From Thelonectria olida (taxonomy: Eukaryota > Ascomycota > Sordariomycetes > Hypocreales > Nectriaceae): 64,000 nucleotides of DNA. Shown here piece after piece: positions 35,501 through 49,924 of the stretch. The position numbers and the translations under genes are program-made. Each line of letters begins with the position of its first letter. Positions within the stretch are counted from its first letter, which is position 1. The DNA lies in contig JAGPYM010000007.1 of the NCBI GenBank assembly GCA_020736575.1, forward strand, positions 744,001 to 808,000, in the 5' to 3' direction. The notes under the pieces are model-generated. The model worked only from the letters and a program-made list of their open reading frames with translations, did no database searches and had not been told where the DNA came from.

Positions 35501-38500
35501 CCATCCCTCGCAAACATTCGCAAACTGAACAGAGTTGGCGCCGGCGCCTCTCTCAATCAAACGGACTCTGCCAACCGAGCCCAACCACCGTGGCCGTTCC
35601 AATGACATTCACAACCTGTGTCCCGGAATCGGAAGGGCTGCCAATGCACTCGTAACCAGGACAGGCTTCCAAAGATGGTCCTCGTGGCCCTTTTCGGCCA
35701 TTGTGTTTCTGTCCGGTCAATATCCGGCCGGCTTCAGCCTTTGCCTCTGTCGCCTGTCTGTCATCTGCCAGCGACCCTCACCCAAGGTCGTCGCTGCACG
35801 CGGCACTGCCAAAATTGGGGGGGATTGGCCTTCTGACATGCTAGTGCTAGCAAATAACCTCTCTGAGCCTCGTCCCCTCCCTCAGCGGATGCGCCGCTCT
35901 CAGGTCTGCTGGGGTCCACGGGCGTGGCTATTACCCGACGAGGGTGTGTGAGAGAATCAGCCACAAGGGTGTGCCTACAAGGGTTCAAATTTTCTTGCTC
36001 TTTTCTTCCCTCTGAGAGATGAGGCTAGCAGCCAGGGGTGGCCCATTTGCACGAGCTAGGATCATGCATCTGCGATTTGTTCAATCACAGATTCGAGATG
36101 CTCTTCTTGTGCTTTGGATGCGGACCAATCGTGGCCTTGCATTCCAAAGGGAACACTGAGCACGACACTATGCAAGCGATGCCGTCCGCCCACCAGATCC
36201 CAATCACTGACACCCTCGATTAGTTGGCCCAGGCTCATCCGGCTGATTCAACATCCGTCATCCTCCTTGTCGACGGCCGACTCTCAAATATCTATTCTCG
36301 TCCTGGGATGAAGGGCCGACGCGGACTTGACAACTAAACGCCCTTGGTGGTCATGAAGTGGCGGCTTTCCTCTGATGAGCTGTAAGGTGGTACGGAGCCA
36401 CCAGCCGTCTGAGACACGAAGCAAGGGATGCTATACTTCGCGCATTTCGAGACTGCATATCGATTCGGTCATTGACGGAGACGGCCTAATCTTGGCGGCC
36501 CTCGTCATCCTGTCATGCGTACTTGCGCACTCGTTTGTTCCGCAGTTTGACGAGTTATCCTCCAAATTTCCATATCAAAATCAAAACGGGACGTCGACAG
36601 CCAGATGTGGGGATATGCACTATATTGTACAGAATCGACCTCCTCAGTCTCCGCTCTCGCCGTATTCGTCCCAATCCGTTCCCGAGAGCGAGCCTGTCAT
36701 TGATTGGTGTTGCGCCGCAATCTACCGCTTTGAGAGTCCAAATTCATATGGGCTTTTCGCTCCGCCACGACGGCTTACCATCTCCGTTCAACCCCAAGCG
36801 TCGTTTCTTTTCTGAACTCGACCTCGAAGCCCTTTCCCCAGACAAGCCGTGTGTCTCACTCGGCGCCATCCAAAACCCCATCAGCCAAGGCAAAGGAACC
36901 CCGAATACTGGACAACCCCGCCATGGTTTCCAAGATGCAGTGTCCGCCTCCGGGAGCTTCTAAAGGCATTAAACGGTCGCTATTGTTTGACGTGTGGCGC
37001 TCGCCGGTTGACGGGCAATATCGGGCAACAGTGGTCCCTCTAACGGCTTACAAGTGTTGCAACTAGTGATGGCAAGAATGGCAAACTCTCACCTCCCAAC
37101 ACATATCACCACGGATCCTGCTCGCGCCCATGTTGTCTCATTTTGATAATGGGATGTATCATATTCTCTCTCTTCCCTTTCGGTTGGGCAGAGACGAAAG
37201 ACAAGGCAGCGGACGTGGTCGCGCCTGAATTCCTCCGGGCTTTTCAGATCGGGGATGACCCTGGTCGCGGCGTCTCAGCCCTCCGGCATCGTCACAGAAT
37301 CACGGGACACGGTTTCATTGACTTCTGAGAGACGGTTGTGCATTACGATTCATTACGGTGTCCTCCAACAGAGACGGTGTTGTTTTCTCGGCCGGCTGTG
37401 ACTGAGAAAAGATGGGTTTAGCGAGGCACCCCCGTTTGCCTAGGATCAACGATTGCTTGCCCCTCTGAGCTGGGGTGGCATAGAGGGGGTGTGGAGTTTC
37501 TATTCTTGAACTAAAGCCACCCTCATTAGAATGGTTGTGTGCGCATGTGACGTATCACTCTAATGTCAACCGAATCCAGTCGTCGATTTCCACCTCAACG
37601 AGAACCATTGGCAATCGTGCATCTTTCGCGGGTCCAAGACTACGAAATCTCGATATTTCGGATTATCAACAGCCTAATGGTGGATCTCAGAGTCACATTC
37701 GAGGATAGGTATCAAGGTTCAAGGTCCAAGGCTGGAAGTGAGGCTGGGGGCGACTCGAGAAACTTGCTTCTCTTGAGTAAAATCTGCCGAAAGAGCTCTC
37801 TCGCTGCGTTGCTCTCGCCTCGCGGGGCCCCTCATACCCGCTTCAGCTGTAAGGCACTTCCGATACTGCGTCGGACGAAAAAGTCGCATTACTCGCTGCC
37901 CTTGATCTATCACAAAGGGTGGGGTATGGCCGTCCAAAGGTCACATGTGAGATGGCAGTCTGGTCCTGGCCTTTGAGGGTCATTCCGATCCGAGATGCAG
38001 GTTTGGAGATGGGAATGATATGTCCCGATCTGCCCTCCAGCCTTGCTTCTGAGGTATTGGACAGGTCGACAGCCTGCCTGGTCTGGGTGTTCGGGGTGAC
38101 AGCCCGATTGAGGCCGTCTTCCACTAAGAAACTAAAATGAGTTGGAGGGCGACCCAGTACCGTGGTAAAGGCACTCAAGGCGCGCTGCAGCCGCTTCACG
38201 GAAGACAGGCCGCGCTGTCAAAACTGCCCAGACCAGATCACCTTCAGGCCATAGCGGTGCGCCTCTCTTGGGGGCAAGTGTCGCAGAAGAGACATGGCGC
38301 TCGCCAGCAGCCTTCGTTATGCGCAATGACCGACGCTAGGACAAAGTGCCGAACATAATTTCAACATTATTAGCCTTCAACATCGGCGTTAAGAGAGTCG
38401 GATTGGGATTCAAGCTGCACAACCACCAAGCCAGGCCGCATAAAAACCTCTTCCCTTTCGGGATAGGCACAGAAGACGACGGAAAGGATGGCAAGGGTGG

Positions 38501-41500
38501 GAGCCCTCAGTAGGAGAATTATGATGAAGAGGCGTCTCATGTGGTGATTGCCAAATTTGGGCAAACAGAGTGGGAGAGCTGGGTGAGCTTGGGCAAGGGG
38601 TGATCAATGCCCTGGTCAAGCCCCCAGACGAGGGGGCGCGCGAGATGGCAAGGGCGGGTAATGAGGAGCCAGGGTGTGCGGAGGTTAAACGCCCTCCGTC
38701 CCTGACTGCCGCGAATCTCCCATGCTACTGCGTGCGCCCGGCGGGAAGACCGGGGTGCGAGGATTTCAAGGGGCATCTCAAACGCCGGCGACGCAAATAG
38801 ACAACCTTGGATAAACCTTGATGCTCGGGTCGGAACATCGAGACACAGCAAGGTCACGGGAGGACACGAGCTGAGACGAATGCAGATATCGACATCACGT
38901 CCTTTCTCGTTGTCCGAAGGTTGGCCGGGAAGATTGGACCAGACCGGCACTCGGAGGCGCGCTCATTCATCCGCCCATCATCTCCTGGGGGCCTGGCAAC
39001 TCCATCACAGGATCAGACTGCTCCGAATAACCAGGCAACTGGGTTACGACTGACGACTCCATTATCATGCCGCTTGGCGAGAATGAAACCACCTTCCAGG
39101 GCGAGAAGAATGTTTGCTCGACGGCAAACACCCAGGGCCAAGGTGTGAAGCCAAAGCAATCAAGGCACTGGGAGGGCGGCCAAAATGGCCTAGTGGGCAT
39201 TCGGACCCTGGTTAAACTCAAGCAAAGTTCCCAAAGGTCTGGATGAGAGGGCGATCCCCCGGCTGATTGGATGTCCACCTGAGTGGACAATCCAGACACA
39301 TGGACCCAGATTGTTGGAGACCCTTGGAAATGAGAATCCCATGTCTTCCCCTTCAATTCCAGCCCGAAATGCTACAATGAGGACAAATTTTCACGGCGGT
39401 AACATATGAGGAGTCATTACCGTGTCCGTCTGTCCCGTCGTCAGCGGAATAGCCGGCTACGAGGCAGCTTTAGCAGCTTTCAGAGACGGGGAGCACACGA
39501 GGTGGCAGACAGGGGTGCTCTTGATTCCAGGGGTTGTCGGTGGGCTTTGGTGGAGGAGCACTCCGGGGACAACGGGGCCAATACGGAGACAACGGAGAGG
39601 ACGGGCACGGCGAGGGCAGCAAACCCTCCGGGATTTTTCCAGAAGCCCGACCAAGCCGTTATCGTGGCATTAGTGGTGGTGGGCTTCATCTCATCGGAAT
39701 CATTCGATCCGCACACATGGCGATGCAGGAGTTTTTTTTACTTTTCTTCTAATTCCCGGACCTCAACTTTCTGCCGACGAACTCTTTGAGTCCCCGTACA
39801 AATGTTAGAGCTTGGAGGGGCAGTCGGGAGGAGTGGTTCGGTTCGGGTGCGGCTTCATGGCGCCATTCCCGTGTCAGCTCGGATGCAAGGCTGGGTGTGA
39901 AGATTTTCAAAACAGCATGCAAGGCACGCCGGTGGTGTTGCAAGTGCAAATGCAATCAAAGGAAGAACAGAACTACTGAGTACGGGGTCGCTGGCTTCAG
40001 AAGATGGCTCGATGAGGAGGGCCACTCGGGGGCAACCCGTTTAATTCTCTGGAGGGCCTGCGAGCGGGAATTGCAGGGTCCGACTTTGAAGGTTTAGTTG
40101 GACGGGACTACGGCACCGGGCACGACGGGCATGAGGAATTTCATGTTCAACGGTGGGTGATGTGCATGGCATCATGCTACAGACTACGGCACAGCACCTA
40201 AGGTAGGTACAGAGAGGTTCCCGAAGACCACGCGATTCCCCAGACATGGTTTTCGTGCCAAGGGGAGTGACATGGACTGAATTGCAGCCGGTGACGGGTA
40301 AAATTGGGAATGGGGGCCTAGGGAGGGGGGGTGCAGGAGATGAGGATGCTTTTCGACTGGCTGTACGAAGTCAGTGTACAGTGCGGCAACTGGAGCCTTG
40401 CCAATTCGCATCGCATCGAGGAGGAGGCATTTCGGGAGTTTTGTCGAGGGTGACGTGAGTTGTGGATGAGGGGAGGCAAAGGCGCACGGGAGGGGAGAGA
40501 AAGGAAAAGCAAAAGAAAGAAAAAGAAAAAAGATAGAGAGAGAAAGGCCATAGGCCAAGAAAGAGAATGCAATTGCTGACCCAGAAATGCCATGCGATGC
40601 AAATGCGATGTAATGCGATGCACGGCGTGTAGTGTGCTTCATGCCATGCCAGCATTTCTCGCATTTGACCTACACGCGCAGCATCAGGTGGCGGCGCAAA
40701 GCGAGCAAAAAAGGAAAGAAAAAAAAACAAGAACAATTCCCCCGCCCTCAATTGCCGCCTCTGGCTGGTCCAGAATCCTTCTCAAAGGAAGGAAGAAAAA
40801 AGTAAAAGTACGAATACGTGGCTGTACGTGCGACATGCGTCAGAAGCGTATGGAGATATGGAGTATATGCCCAGCTAAGCATGGAACAACTCTCTAACTT
40901 ACAGCCTCTCTTCTGTGCGACTGTGTCTCTCTCGGAACGAGCCAGTCAAGACGCGCCAATGCTTTCTCGGCCGTTTCGTCTGGGAAATGCGGGATTGGGA
41001 GTTCTCCAACAAACATGGGCCGAGCACGTCCAAGGTGGAGGAGCTCGGAGGAGTCAGGACCAAGGGCATGGAACGAAAAGAACAGGCATAAAAAATTATT
41101 ATATCCGTACCCAGCTGGACGAATGAATCAGCCCAATGGCAGCGGCCAGCTTCATCATCAATGCAAACGTGTGACTAACAGCACGGCCTGTGTGGGGATA
41201 ACTTAGGCAGTGTCCCGTGTGTCTGTGGCCGTCAAAACATGCCGATGCGGCGACGGCCAATGACGAGGGCGAATTGGTCGCTTTGAAGAGGGAGTGGAGG
41301 GGGAGACGCGGAGGAGAAAGGCCACGGACTGAGACTCACATGAGATGGTTGGAACACCACGCACACGGAAGGAAGAAAAAAGAAAAGACGAAATGGAAGA
41401 ACTTGCCGAACTTTCTCCTCTTCCCCGCGGCTTCAAATGTGCACACACACACATACACACGCCCTCTCTGGCGAATATGTGAGCGACAACCAGGGCAGGG

Positions 41501-41740
41501 CTGTTAACCTGCCAAAAGCCCAGAGCAACCGAAGGCATCATCGAGGCAAAAATTCCCAATCCAGACAAGGCCAGATGGGTTCTTGGCATCCACTCGACTT
41601 GCAATATGCCCGCCAACACCCGAAAGCCATTCAGCCGCAATATTATGGAGAATGACGGCCTCTCTCTGCGGCCTCGCGCTCCATCTCCATCAGACAGGCT
41701 TTACAGCACCTCCAGTACAGCATTTTCGCCTTTACCGTGC

Positions 41741-41760
41741 CTCGCCTCGCCTCGCCTCGC
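41741..41760. repeat. CTCGC tandem repeat (4 copies)
   Basis: Four exact five-base copies lie inside the gene-poor interval. Confidence 0.85.
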
Positions 41761-42688
41761 CTTACATGACGTGCGGCAAGGTACGGTAAATACCTACAGA
41801 TGGGGAAACTCCATTTCCAATATTACCCTGTGCTTTTCGTTCTGGGCCCGGAACTTGCACGAAGATAAACACATCCAACAGCTTGCTCTCCGGGAGCCCA
41901 AACCCCACTTCTCGCTTCATCAAGTCGACAACGTTGCTTTTTTCTTCCTCTTCATCTTCTTTGTTGCTTGTTGATCAATTTTTCCGCTTTGCTTTTTTCT
42001 TCGTCTTGTCGTCTCCTTACTTTTTTCGTCCTTTCATCCTCTTCCCTGGGCTGATCTGCGGGGACGCGGTGGACGACCGGCATCTGGGATTCGCTGGACT
42101 CGACGTCCTTGGACTGCAAGGCACATGCAGGGGAAGAAGGAAGAAGCAGGAACGCCTGGCCTAATGCCTTTGGAAGGGGTCCTACCGGTCCCCTTGTTGC
42201 TGCTGCTGTTGGTTTTGTTGTTGGTCAGACGTTGAATTTGCTTCGAGGAGCGCAATGGACGTGGTGGCTTACACTAGGAAAGTTACGAAGGGGTCAAGTT
42301 CATGGGCCAAATTTCGTTGCCATGTTTTTCCTAAACGGGTGAGAGAAATTGCGGCGTGGAGGGGCGGATTGCCCGAAATATTCACCGTTTTCTTTTTCCT
42401 CTTGGTGTGTTTCCTTTTTGCCCATGTGCACCCCATGTGTCACGTCCCCGTCCCCTGCGTGGTGCCTGGGATAATCAGAAGGAACGAGACGAAAGGATGG
42501 GGAGGGGACGATTACGGGAAATCGTCAGGGCCAGACAGAAGCAAAGTTCCCCCTTCGTTTTCAGCCCCAAATGCACCCCTGGTCTGATCTTCCGATCAGC
42601 AAAGAAAGCAAAGAGAAAAACCGGATGCCTTTTCCAGGGTAAGTGGAAAGTGGTCGATGAGAATATGCAAGGTACCTACCTGGATGGC

Positions 42689-42714
42689 AAAAAAAAAAAA
42701 AAAAAAAAAAAAAA
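42689..42714. repeat. A26 homopolymer
   Basis: A run of 26 A, the longest homopolymer in the window. It lies inside the gene-poor interval. Confidence 0.9.
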
Positions 42715-45700
42715 GAAAGGAAAAAGAGGCGGACAGGTGAGGGGGGTGAGGGCGAGACCCGGGCCGTGGAGCTCTTCCCGACTTGCAGCAGAGGTCAGAC
42801 GAGACTGACACTGGCGGCCGGCGAGAAGATGGGGTCGAGTGTTTATGCTGGAGGTAGGCAGGAAGTCTGATGAGGTCAGGCAAGGCAGGATGGAGGAGTG
42901 ACTCGATGGACCATGACTCTGGGAGCCTAGCAATGGCACACTTCTCACGGCATCGGCCGTCGTTGTCGTGCCATTCTGGCAGAGATGGACTCCATCTGGC
43001 TTTTTCGTAGTGTAGTTCCCCTCGCCTGTGCTTCTCTGTCAATTTCTTCTTCTCTTCGTTTGTGTTTCTTGTTTTGTGTGATGCCATCTCGTTGTCTTGA
43101 TGTCTTTGTCCTGATCAGATGTCGTTGCTTTGGTCCTTCTCACCACCACTATCACGGTTGCATCACCACGGTGTGCGTGCCGCCTCAACAACCGACGCCC
43201 TGGCCGTTGTGCGGGTTTAGCGCGGCGTGGCACGTTCGTCCAAACTGCCGAACGGTGCGCGGGAGACACACACCGAGGATTTGGTTCCGCACCGTTACGA
43301 AGGGCCGGGTGCGTCCGTTTTTCCCGTGTCGATAACGGTTATGCTAATTAAGCGAACAGGCTTCAACAGCGACCGTCTAGTTGCCGTCGCCCGCTATGAC
43401 GGTTCCGCGGCTCGTCTACGAATACGGGGGGGGATGAGAAACTTGGTTCCAGCCTCCTTGTCAAGCGGAAGGGCCGCGGACTGCACGATCCGTCCCGTAG
43501 GCCCGGGTTGTGTCAAGAAAAAAAAGATTAAAAAATTCGCCGTGCGCTCGGGTTGCCAAGTATTTGCTTCGAACGGACAAAGTAGTAGTCGAAGGCAGCG
43601 AGGAAACTTTGGCCGTCAGTGCGCGCGGAACCAGGGAGAAGGGAGACGGCGCAGGAGCGGTGGGTGAAGCAAAGGACAGCAGCTGGCCCTGGCGGTCTCC
43701 GGGGAAGCGAAGTTGGGATGGAAGAGATAACCCGGCACTGAGGGAATGTTTTTGGCTTTCCATGGGTGTGAAAGGGGGCATGATTGGCGGGATCCCGAGT
43801 AGCCGGTGAACTACGACACCGACTCGTCGGTTCGGCGTCGGCTGAAAGGTGAGTGAGAGCGAGAGAGTGATGAGCGAAGCTGAAGCAAGGGGGAAGAGAC
43901 GAGCGTCTCTCGGTTCGCTCGACGGCGCTTTACCCCAAGAGTGCTCTCATCCCACGCGTCTCTCATCCCTCATCCCACGAAAACAACGTTGAATTCGGCC
44001 AGGAACCAGGAACATACTACGCGGTGCAGTGGTTAACTAACATGGCAGAGCGGGAGGGAAACGCTTCGACGGCTCGAAACGGCCCCCGCTAAGACTTGCC
44101 GTCCGTCGACCAGATTGGATACCAACAAGGGGATCCGCGCTTCAAGGATGCGACAAGACAAGGTGAACGAATCTAGCAAAAGGGTGTCGCTAACTGAGGC
44201 GTTGCGAAGTCCCTACTGCGTAGTTGCCGCTAGACTGGGACATGGATGGCCCCTTTTCAGGCTTCATTCAGCAGGGTCCATCAGTTGCCCATCTCGTCCC
44301 TTGCCGAGCGAGCGCCAGCCGCGTTGTGTTCTTCGATGAGCAACAAGAATTGCCCAACTTGAACCAACAAGTGGTCAATGGGCACCTGAGAGAGTCAAGG
44401 GGGCATTTTTTGGTGCGCGCCGCTACTCTTAGGTTCGCCGCCTGAGCCAGATACTTGGGCCGAGCTGGGGCATGCTTACGGCCCTTCTGCCCTTGGAGCT
44501 TCACTGCGGGACCTGAAGACGAGGAGGACTGAGGCCGCTATCGGGTCAGTGCTCGTGGTCCGCAGTGCTGGGTCGCAAGTCGGTTGGTCAGGTCTTAATC
44601 TGCGTTTCCCTCTTTTCCCCAAACGATTTCGATGGATCCGTTTTCCTCCATGTTCAATGTCGGGCAATGTTACGATAACTACGGGGAGAACGTGGAGCTT
44701 GGAGCAGCTTCTGTTCCGTCACGCCGTGGCCATCGTTACTTACTACGGACGTTCACTTCGGCCGACTTCAGCACCGCCAGGCGGCTCGTGTTTCGTCCCG
44801 GCTTAGTGGCCGTAGCTAAGCTGCCAAGGTACGTACTACGTATATCGCGACGCCTTTATACATGACGTCCCCACCTCGAACCGAGGCGAGCCATGCACGC
44901 GAAACCAACAGCACGGTTTAGCCGGTGAGCTGTTTTGCTTTTCCTTCTCTTGCAGCATCGTGGCCCAAGGCCGTTTTCCTCGTGCTGAATCGTGGCTCCT
45001 TATGAACGTTGAGAAATTAACCCAACGGCTTTTTTTTTTCATTTGTTTTCATTATTGGGGGGGCGTCGTTATGAAACGATTGGGTTCTGCTCGCGTCCAC
45101 AAAAATGCAAGCCGCCTGGGGCGGCATGTGCGAACAAATGCCTTGTGCCTTCTCCGAGTGACACCCGAATAGACGGTTCTGGGAAATGGGGGTCGACATA
45201 TGGAACGCAGGGAATGGAAAGTTGTGCAAGGGGAAGTGGAATGGGGGTTTCTTGTTGTCTCTCTTTGGGATCCGAGACGGCCTCGGACTCGTGAGGGGAA
45301 CTTCAGTTGAGAAAACAACCTAGCTATAGCTCCTGGCAGTCTTCGTATCGAGATAGGTAGGGGTATTTCCATTACATCAATAGTTTCCCAACCTACCCAA
45401 CCCCAGATGGCGATCGCGTCGAGTTTAATGAAAGAAATCGCAATCTGATAACATCAAGTTGCAATTGAATTGTGCTGTGCAACGCTAGGAGCTTCCCTCC
45501 CGTCGCCTTATCCACCTTTATCCCCCTTCCCCCCATGCCCGTGGCCCAAAACCCCCATGTCGACGGGTATCCTTTTGTCAGTGAATCCCCATGTGACGAC
45601 AGCCACATTGCACATACCCTATGCTGGATGAAGGAATTCCCATCGGCTATCTTTTCTTTCTTCGCCCGGTCTTCTTGCCTTGCTTGACGATCCTCTCGCC

Positions 45701-46203
45701 TTGCCTCGCTTCGACAAGCCACCGCCTCGTCTTTGTTATCAGCTGCTGCGATGTACGTAACTTGGCGTTCCCCCCCTGTCGGCGAGTTCCAGATTCCAGA
45801 TTCCTGGGAGGTTGTGGTGTGTGTGATCTTCAACTAGGTCTGCCCGGTTGGGACACCGTATGTAACCCTACCAAGGGGGAAAAAGGGCATTGGGGGATTT
45901 TACCAGATGCGCGGATTTGCTAAAATGTGGCTTGCTCTAAGAGCTACCGAGTATCAGAACCCTGGCAAGTAAGCAGCGGGGGACGAGAAAGCGTATGGAT
46001 TAGTTATCGGGTAATATCACACACGCCCAACGTCGTTATCTCTCCATCCCTTGAGTTTGTTGCTTCTGTTGTTCCGGTGTCGCATTTGTTGGTCCCAGGG
46101 AGGGGAGTAGAGGGAAGGGAGAAACGGAGGAGCCGGCTGTTAGCCCGGGAGACGGTTGTTTACTTGCTCGTCTCGGAGCGAGACATGGAAACCGGTATCC
46201 CGC

Positions 46204-46221
46204 TTTTTTTTTTTTTTTTTT
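46204..46221. repeat. T18 homopolymer
   Basis: A run of 18 T in the gene-poor interval. Confidence 0.9.
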
Positions 46222-47977
46222 CAAATGAGTGTTTTTTTGTCATTCACCCGTGGTGAAGCGCAGGATCGTAAGCAAGGGATGCCTTTATGAGGAAATGTGT
46301 GCGGTTTGTTTGCATTCTAGCGAAGCAAGGGAGGTTGGTGAGTGGTGGTGTGTGAGAGCCATCAATCTTGCGTCGGGGGTTGAGAGCTGCCGCGCTTGCG
46401 CAGCGACCTCGGTCTGGTCTGTGGCTAATGCATTGAAGGTGCGAGTGTGTGCGGGGGATGGACCCGGGATGAAAGAGAGAGATGAGATAGGGTGGGATCT
46501 TGGGAATGGGGGTTCAACCAAGATGCGACGCGGCGAGAGGAAAAGGCCGGCATTGCCATTCATTGCGTCGGTGGGCGTGTTTGCTTGTGACATGTTGGAT
46601 GGTTGGATTGGGACCGCTGGTTGGCTGGTTGGTTGATGCAGCACCAAACACCCTGTCACTCATCACCACCCTCACCCACTTAGTCCAGGACCGTATCACC
46701 GATCCGGCATTGGTTGTCTGGGCATGGGAAGCGGCCTCGTGATTGTTTGAGTCAGTGGCAGTTTTAGTTTGCATTGGGAGTGCTCTTGATCTCTTGATAC
46801 TTGTTGGAGTTGCTGCTGTTGTTGTTGTGTTGAAAACGTAACATCGTTGGGACTTCTCTCCGATGTACGGATGCCTTGGAATTCGGGTTAAGTTACCGTG
46901 AGTGTCTATCTCGGCCCCCGTCGGCCATCCAACAACACCCTGCGACCCTGACGACTATCGAGTCCACTCAAAAGCCTCTAGTTGATTCAGGTCTCAACTG
47001 CCGCCGTCTCAACCTGAGATGCTCCAGTCGCAGTCGCAATCAATGTGTCCCCGCGATTATCGATCTGTCATATTTTCCTTTGCACCCAAGGGAGACCACT
47101 TGACCACCAACACCTGCACTTACCGTCACAACTCGCCGGGTCTCGCTCGAATTCCCCATCCGCGAGGCTTAGTTTACGGATAGATTTCACCTTTTTATTG
47201 GGTCCTTCCCGGCTTTTGGGCATTCCGAGGCGGAGAGTCGGGACTTGCTTGTTGGCGTTGCAACCCTATCCCGTTCTCTTGCCCACTCCTCACTCTAAAC
47301 CGGCCCGCTTCACAGAGATTTTCCCAGAGATTGGAGTGAGATCCCGCGCCGGTGGGTGAGATGTTGTATTCTGCCAAGCCGGGGTGTTTTTGGGCCTCAG
47401 CTTGCCGCGTCAATTGGGAACAAAACTAACCTGTGCGAATGCTCCATAGAGGACAAAAAAGGCCGAGGCTGAAAATCTCTCTCTCTAACCGATGGCTTGG
47501 TATCCGACCAAGGAATATGGGTACGGATGCCTACGCTTGTTTCCTCTTGTCTCGCAGCCTGGTCCCTGGTGTGGCTTGACCGTGTGGCTTGATCTCGAGA
47601 AACACACCTCAGCCTTTTTTGGGTCTCTCTTAAATTGTGTTTCAAATTCATTTCACCTTATTTCCCTCTCAGGCCTTGATCCTGGAGGCTGTCAATAAAC
47701 CAAAGCGTCCCGTCAACACCGGTGCCGCGCCGACCGCGGAACGGGAAGCAACCGACAACGGGCAACGGGCGACGGACGACGGGCACGCGGCTAACTCTGG
47801 GGCATTCTCCCTCGGGAAGACGGCCTTGTCACCTTTTGCTTTTTGGGACCCTTGGGAGACGTTTTCCCGGCCGTTGTTGGTGCGGCACGTCGCCCCTCTT
47901 TTCCCGTAGAATAGTTTCCATATTCATTTTCTTCTTCTTCTTAGTTTTTCATCCGAACTTTTCTTTTTCAAAATACC

Positions 47978-47993
47978 TTTTTTTTTTTTTTTT
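47978..47993. repeat. T16 homopolymer
   Basis: A run of 16 T following a T-rich stretch in the gene-poor interval. Confidence 0.9.
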
Positions 47994-49900
47994 ACGGATA
48001 CTTGGCTAACGCTGCGTCATAAGCGGGAGGGAAGCTAAATGCACTCGTGTTTGATGGGTAACGTAGCCGATGCAGCCGCAGAGCGAGACGCGATGCCATT
48101 GGCGCGTGTCTTAGTTGGTCTGTGAATGTTTCCGGCGGCGGGGGTTGGTGCCAGCTCAAAAGCAAAACACACACGCCTTCTTTGTTCATGGAAAACAATA
48201 GACCGAGCCACTTAGATGGAATCAGTTCGCAGCCCTTACATCGATAGCAGCTTTCTTTGCTTTGGCCATTTTCAAAGAGATCTAGGAGGGGCCAGATTAT
48301 GCACGGCTCATGGTGACACAATCTTGCCGCCACTCGGGAGTCTCAACCTATGAAAGAGGACGGGAAGGGAAGCAAACATCAAGACGTGCTGAGGTTTTGA
48401 TAGGAGGGGAAGTGTGTGGACATGTCTTACAGTTTGCCTCGATGGATCCGGCTCTATGGAGGCACAGCCGGATTGGATGTTCCGCGTCTGCCAAGGGATG
48501 GCTTCTCAGACAGAAGCTGAATGGAAGTGCAAATGCAGGCGCGTGCGTGACCCCATCGAGATTTGAGAAACTCGGGGTTGTTTGTGTGCCATGGTTCTGG
48601 GAAACGGGGCAGCAAGTCCTCGGGATTTGCCTGTGTCTCGTCATGATGAGCCGTGCCTTGATCCTGGGATATGCGGTCCGGGGTCATGTCTGAACCGGTT
48701 CGTGCAAGGGACCCTCAGTCTCCTCGCAGCAAATAAAAAGCATGGATGAAAAAGCTGTGACGACACTGGGTCTGCGTTCGTATCGTGAGAAAACAAGCCG
48801 TCCCGTCTCCTTGCTTCTCCCGTCCCTTACCAATGAGTACAGCACGTACGCATCTTGTCCTCTCTGGGGAAGGGGAAAGGGGCCTTGCCCGCATGGAGCA
48901 GGTCGTGGCTTGCCTAATGCGCAGCACGGCGATGCGTCCCCAGCCTCGACCCAAGGCAAACAAAGTCCCCCTCGTTTCTAACAAGACGCCCTTCAGGTGA
49001 GACAAGAGCCCTAAGTGATGGGCTGCAGAGTCCGAGCGCAAAGGGGACGAGACGAGTTGAATTAGATACAGTAGTCGGCTTGGCTTGATGCTGCATTGTA
49101 TCACAGGCATTGGACGGTAGAGGGATCCAAATGAGAGACATACATATATGGTCAAGGTGGATAGGTCTGGAGTTGTGGCGAAACATTCCAGCTGTGGCCT
49201 ATGAGATGGGGTTGCCCAGCCCCGGATCCCGGCACCAGCTCCAACGACTTGCGCGTGAAGTTCACCTTTCTTGCTGTAGTTTGCTCAAACCGTGTCCTGT
49301 AATTTAGTTTTGATGAGTTAACTAAGTGGACGCACAACGTCGCCCCTACATGACGAAGTTGGATGGAAAGCGAATGGTTCTCAGCTATTGTGGTGCAGGT
49401 GCGAAGTTACCCCCACCCAACTATCCAAGCTGAATAACCAAGGGAAAGCTTGAATAGAGAATAAAACAGAGATAAAAATAATCGTAAGAGAATAAAAGAC
49501 AATTGCCCCGGCACTTTGGGCGACTACCAAGGATTGGATCAAGATGGCCCGGGGAACGGGGCAGCTCACTACTGTAGCCACACAGACCTTGCATTAACAA
49601 GCGGCACACGATCTGAGTTAAGCGCAAAGCTCCGGGAAGTGTGTTGACTCCCGCGATAGGATACAACAGGGAGATTCAGGTGTATCTGGTATTACTACCT
49701 GCCTAGTTGAACGCGACAACTTCTCCCTACTTTGACCTACGAATAGATACGTTACGTCGTTACCCAAGACACGTAGCTACGTCCACCCACCCACGAGATA
49801 GTTTCAGTCTAGTTTATTACGGTGTGTGTAACGCAGCTCAACAAGCCAGTCGGGGGGGCGGACTTGGTTGTTGCTGGTACCTCGTACAGTACTTCAACGC

Positions 49901-49924
49901 CTCCATCTCCATCTCCATCTCCAT
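49901..49924. repeat. CTCCAT hexamer repeat (4 copies)
   Basis: Four exact six-base copies in the gene-poor interval. Confidence 0.85.

Noticed and set aside
36375..36963. Two overlapping 146-residue frames in the gene-poor interval
   Set aside because: They overlap in different frames over the same bases, have no splice support and match nothing I recognise.
42356..42808. 150-residue open frame with a Lys run
   Set aside because: The Lys tract is simply the A26 homopolymer, and the rest is unrelated low-complexity translation.
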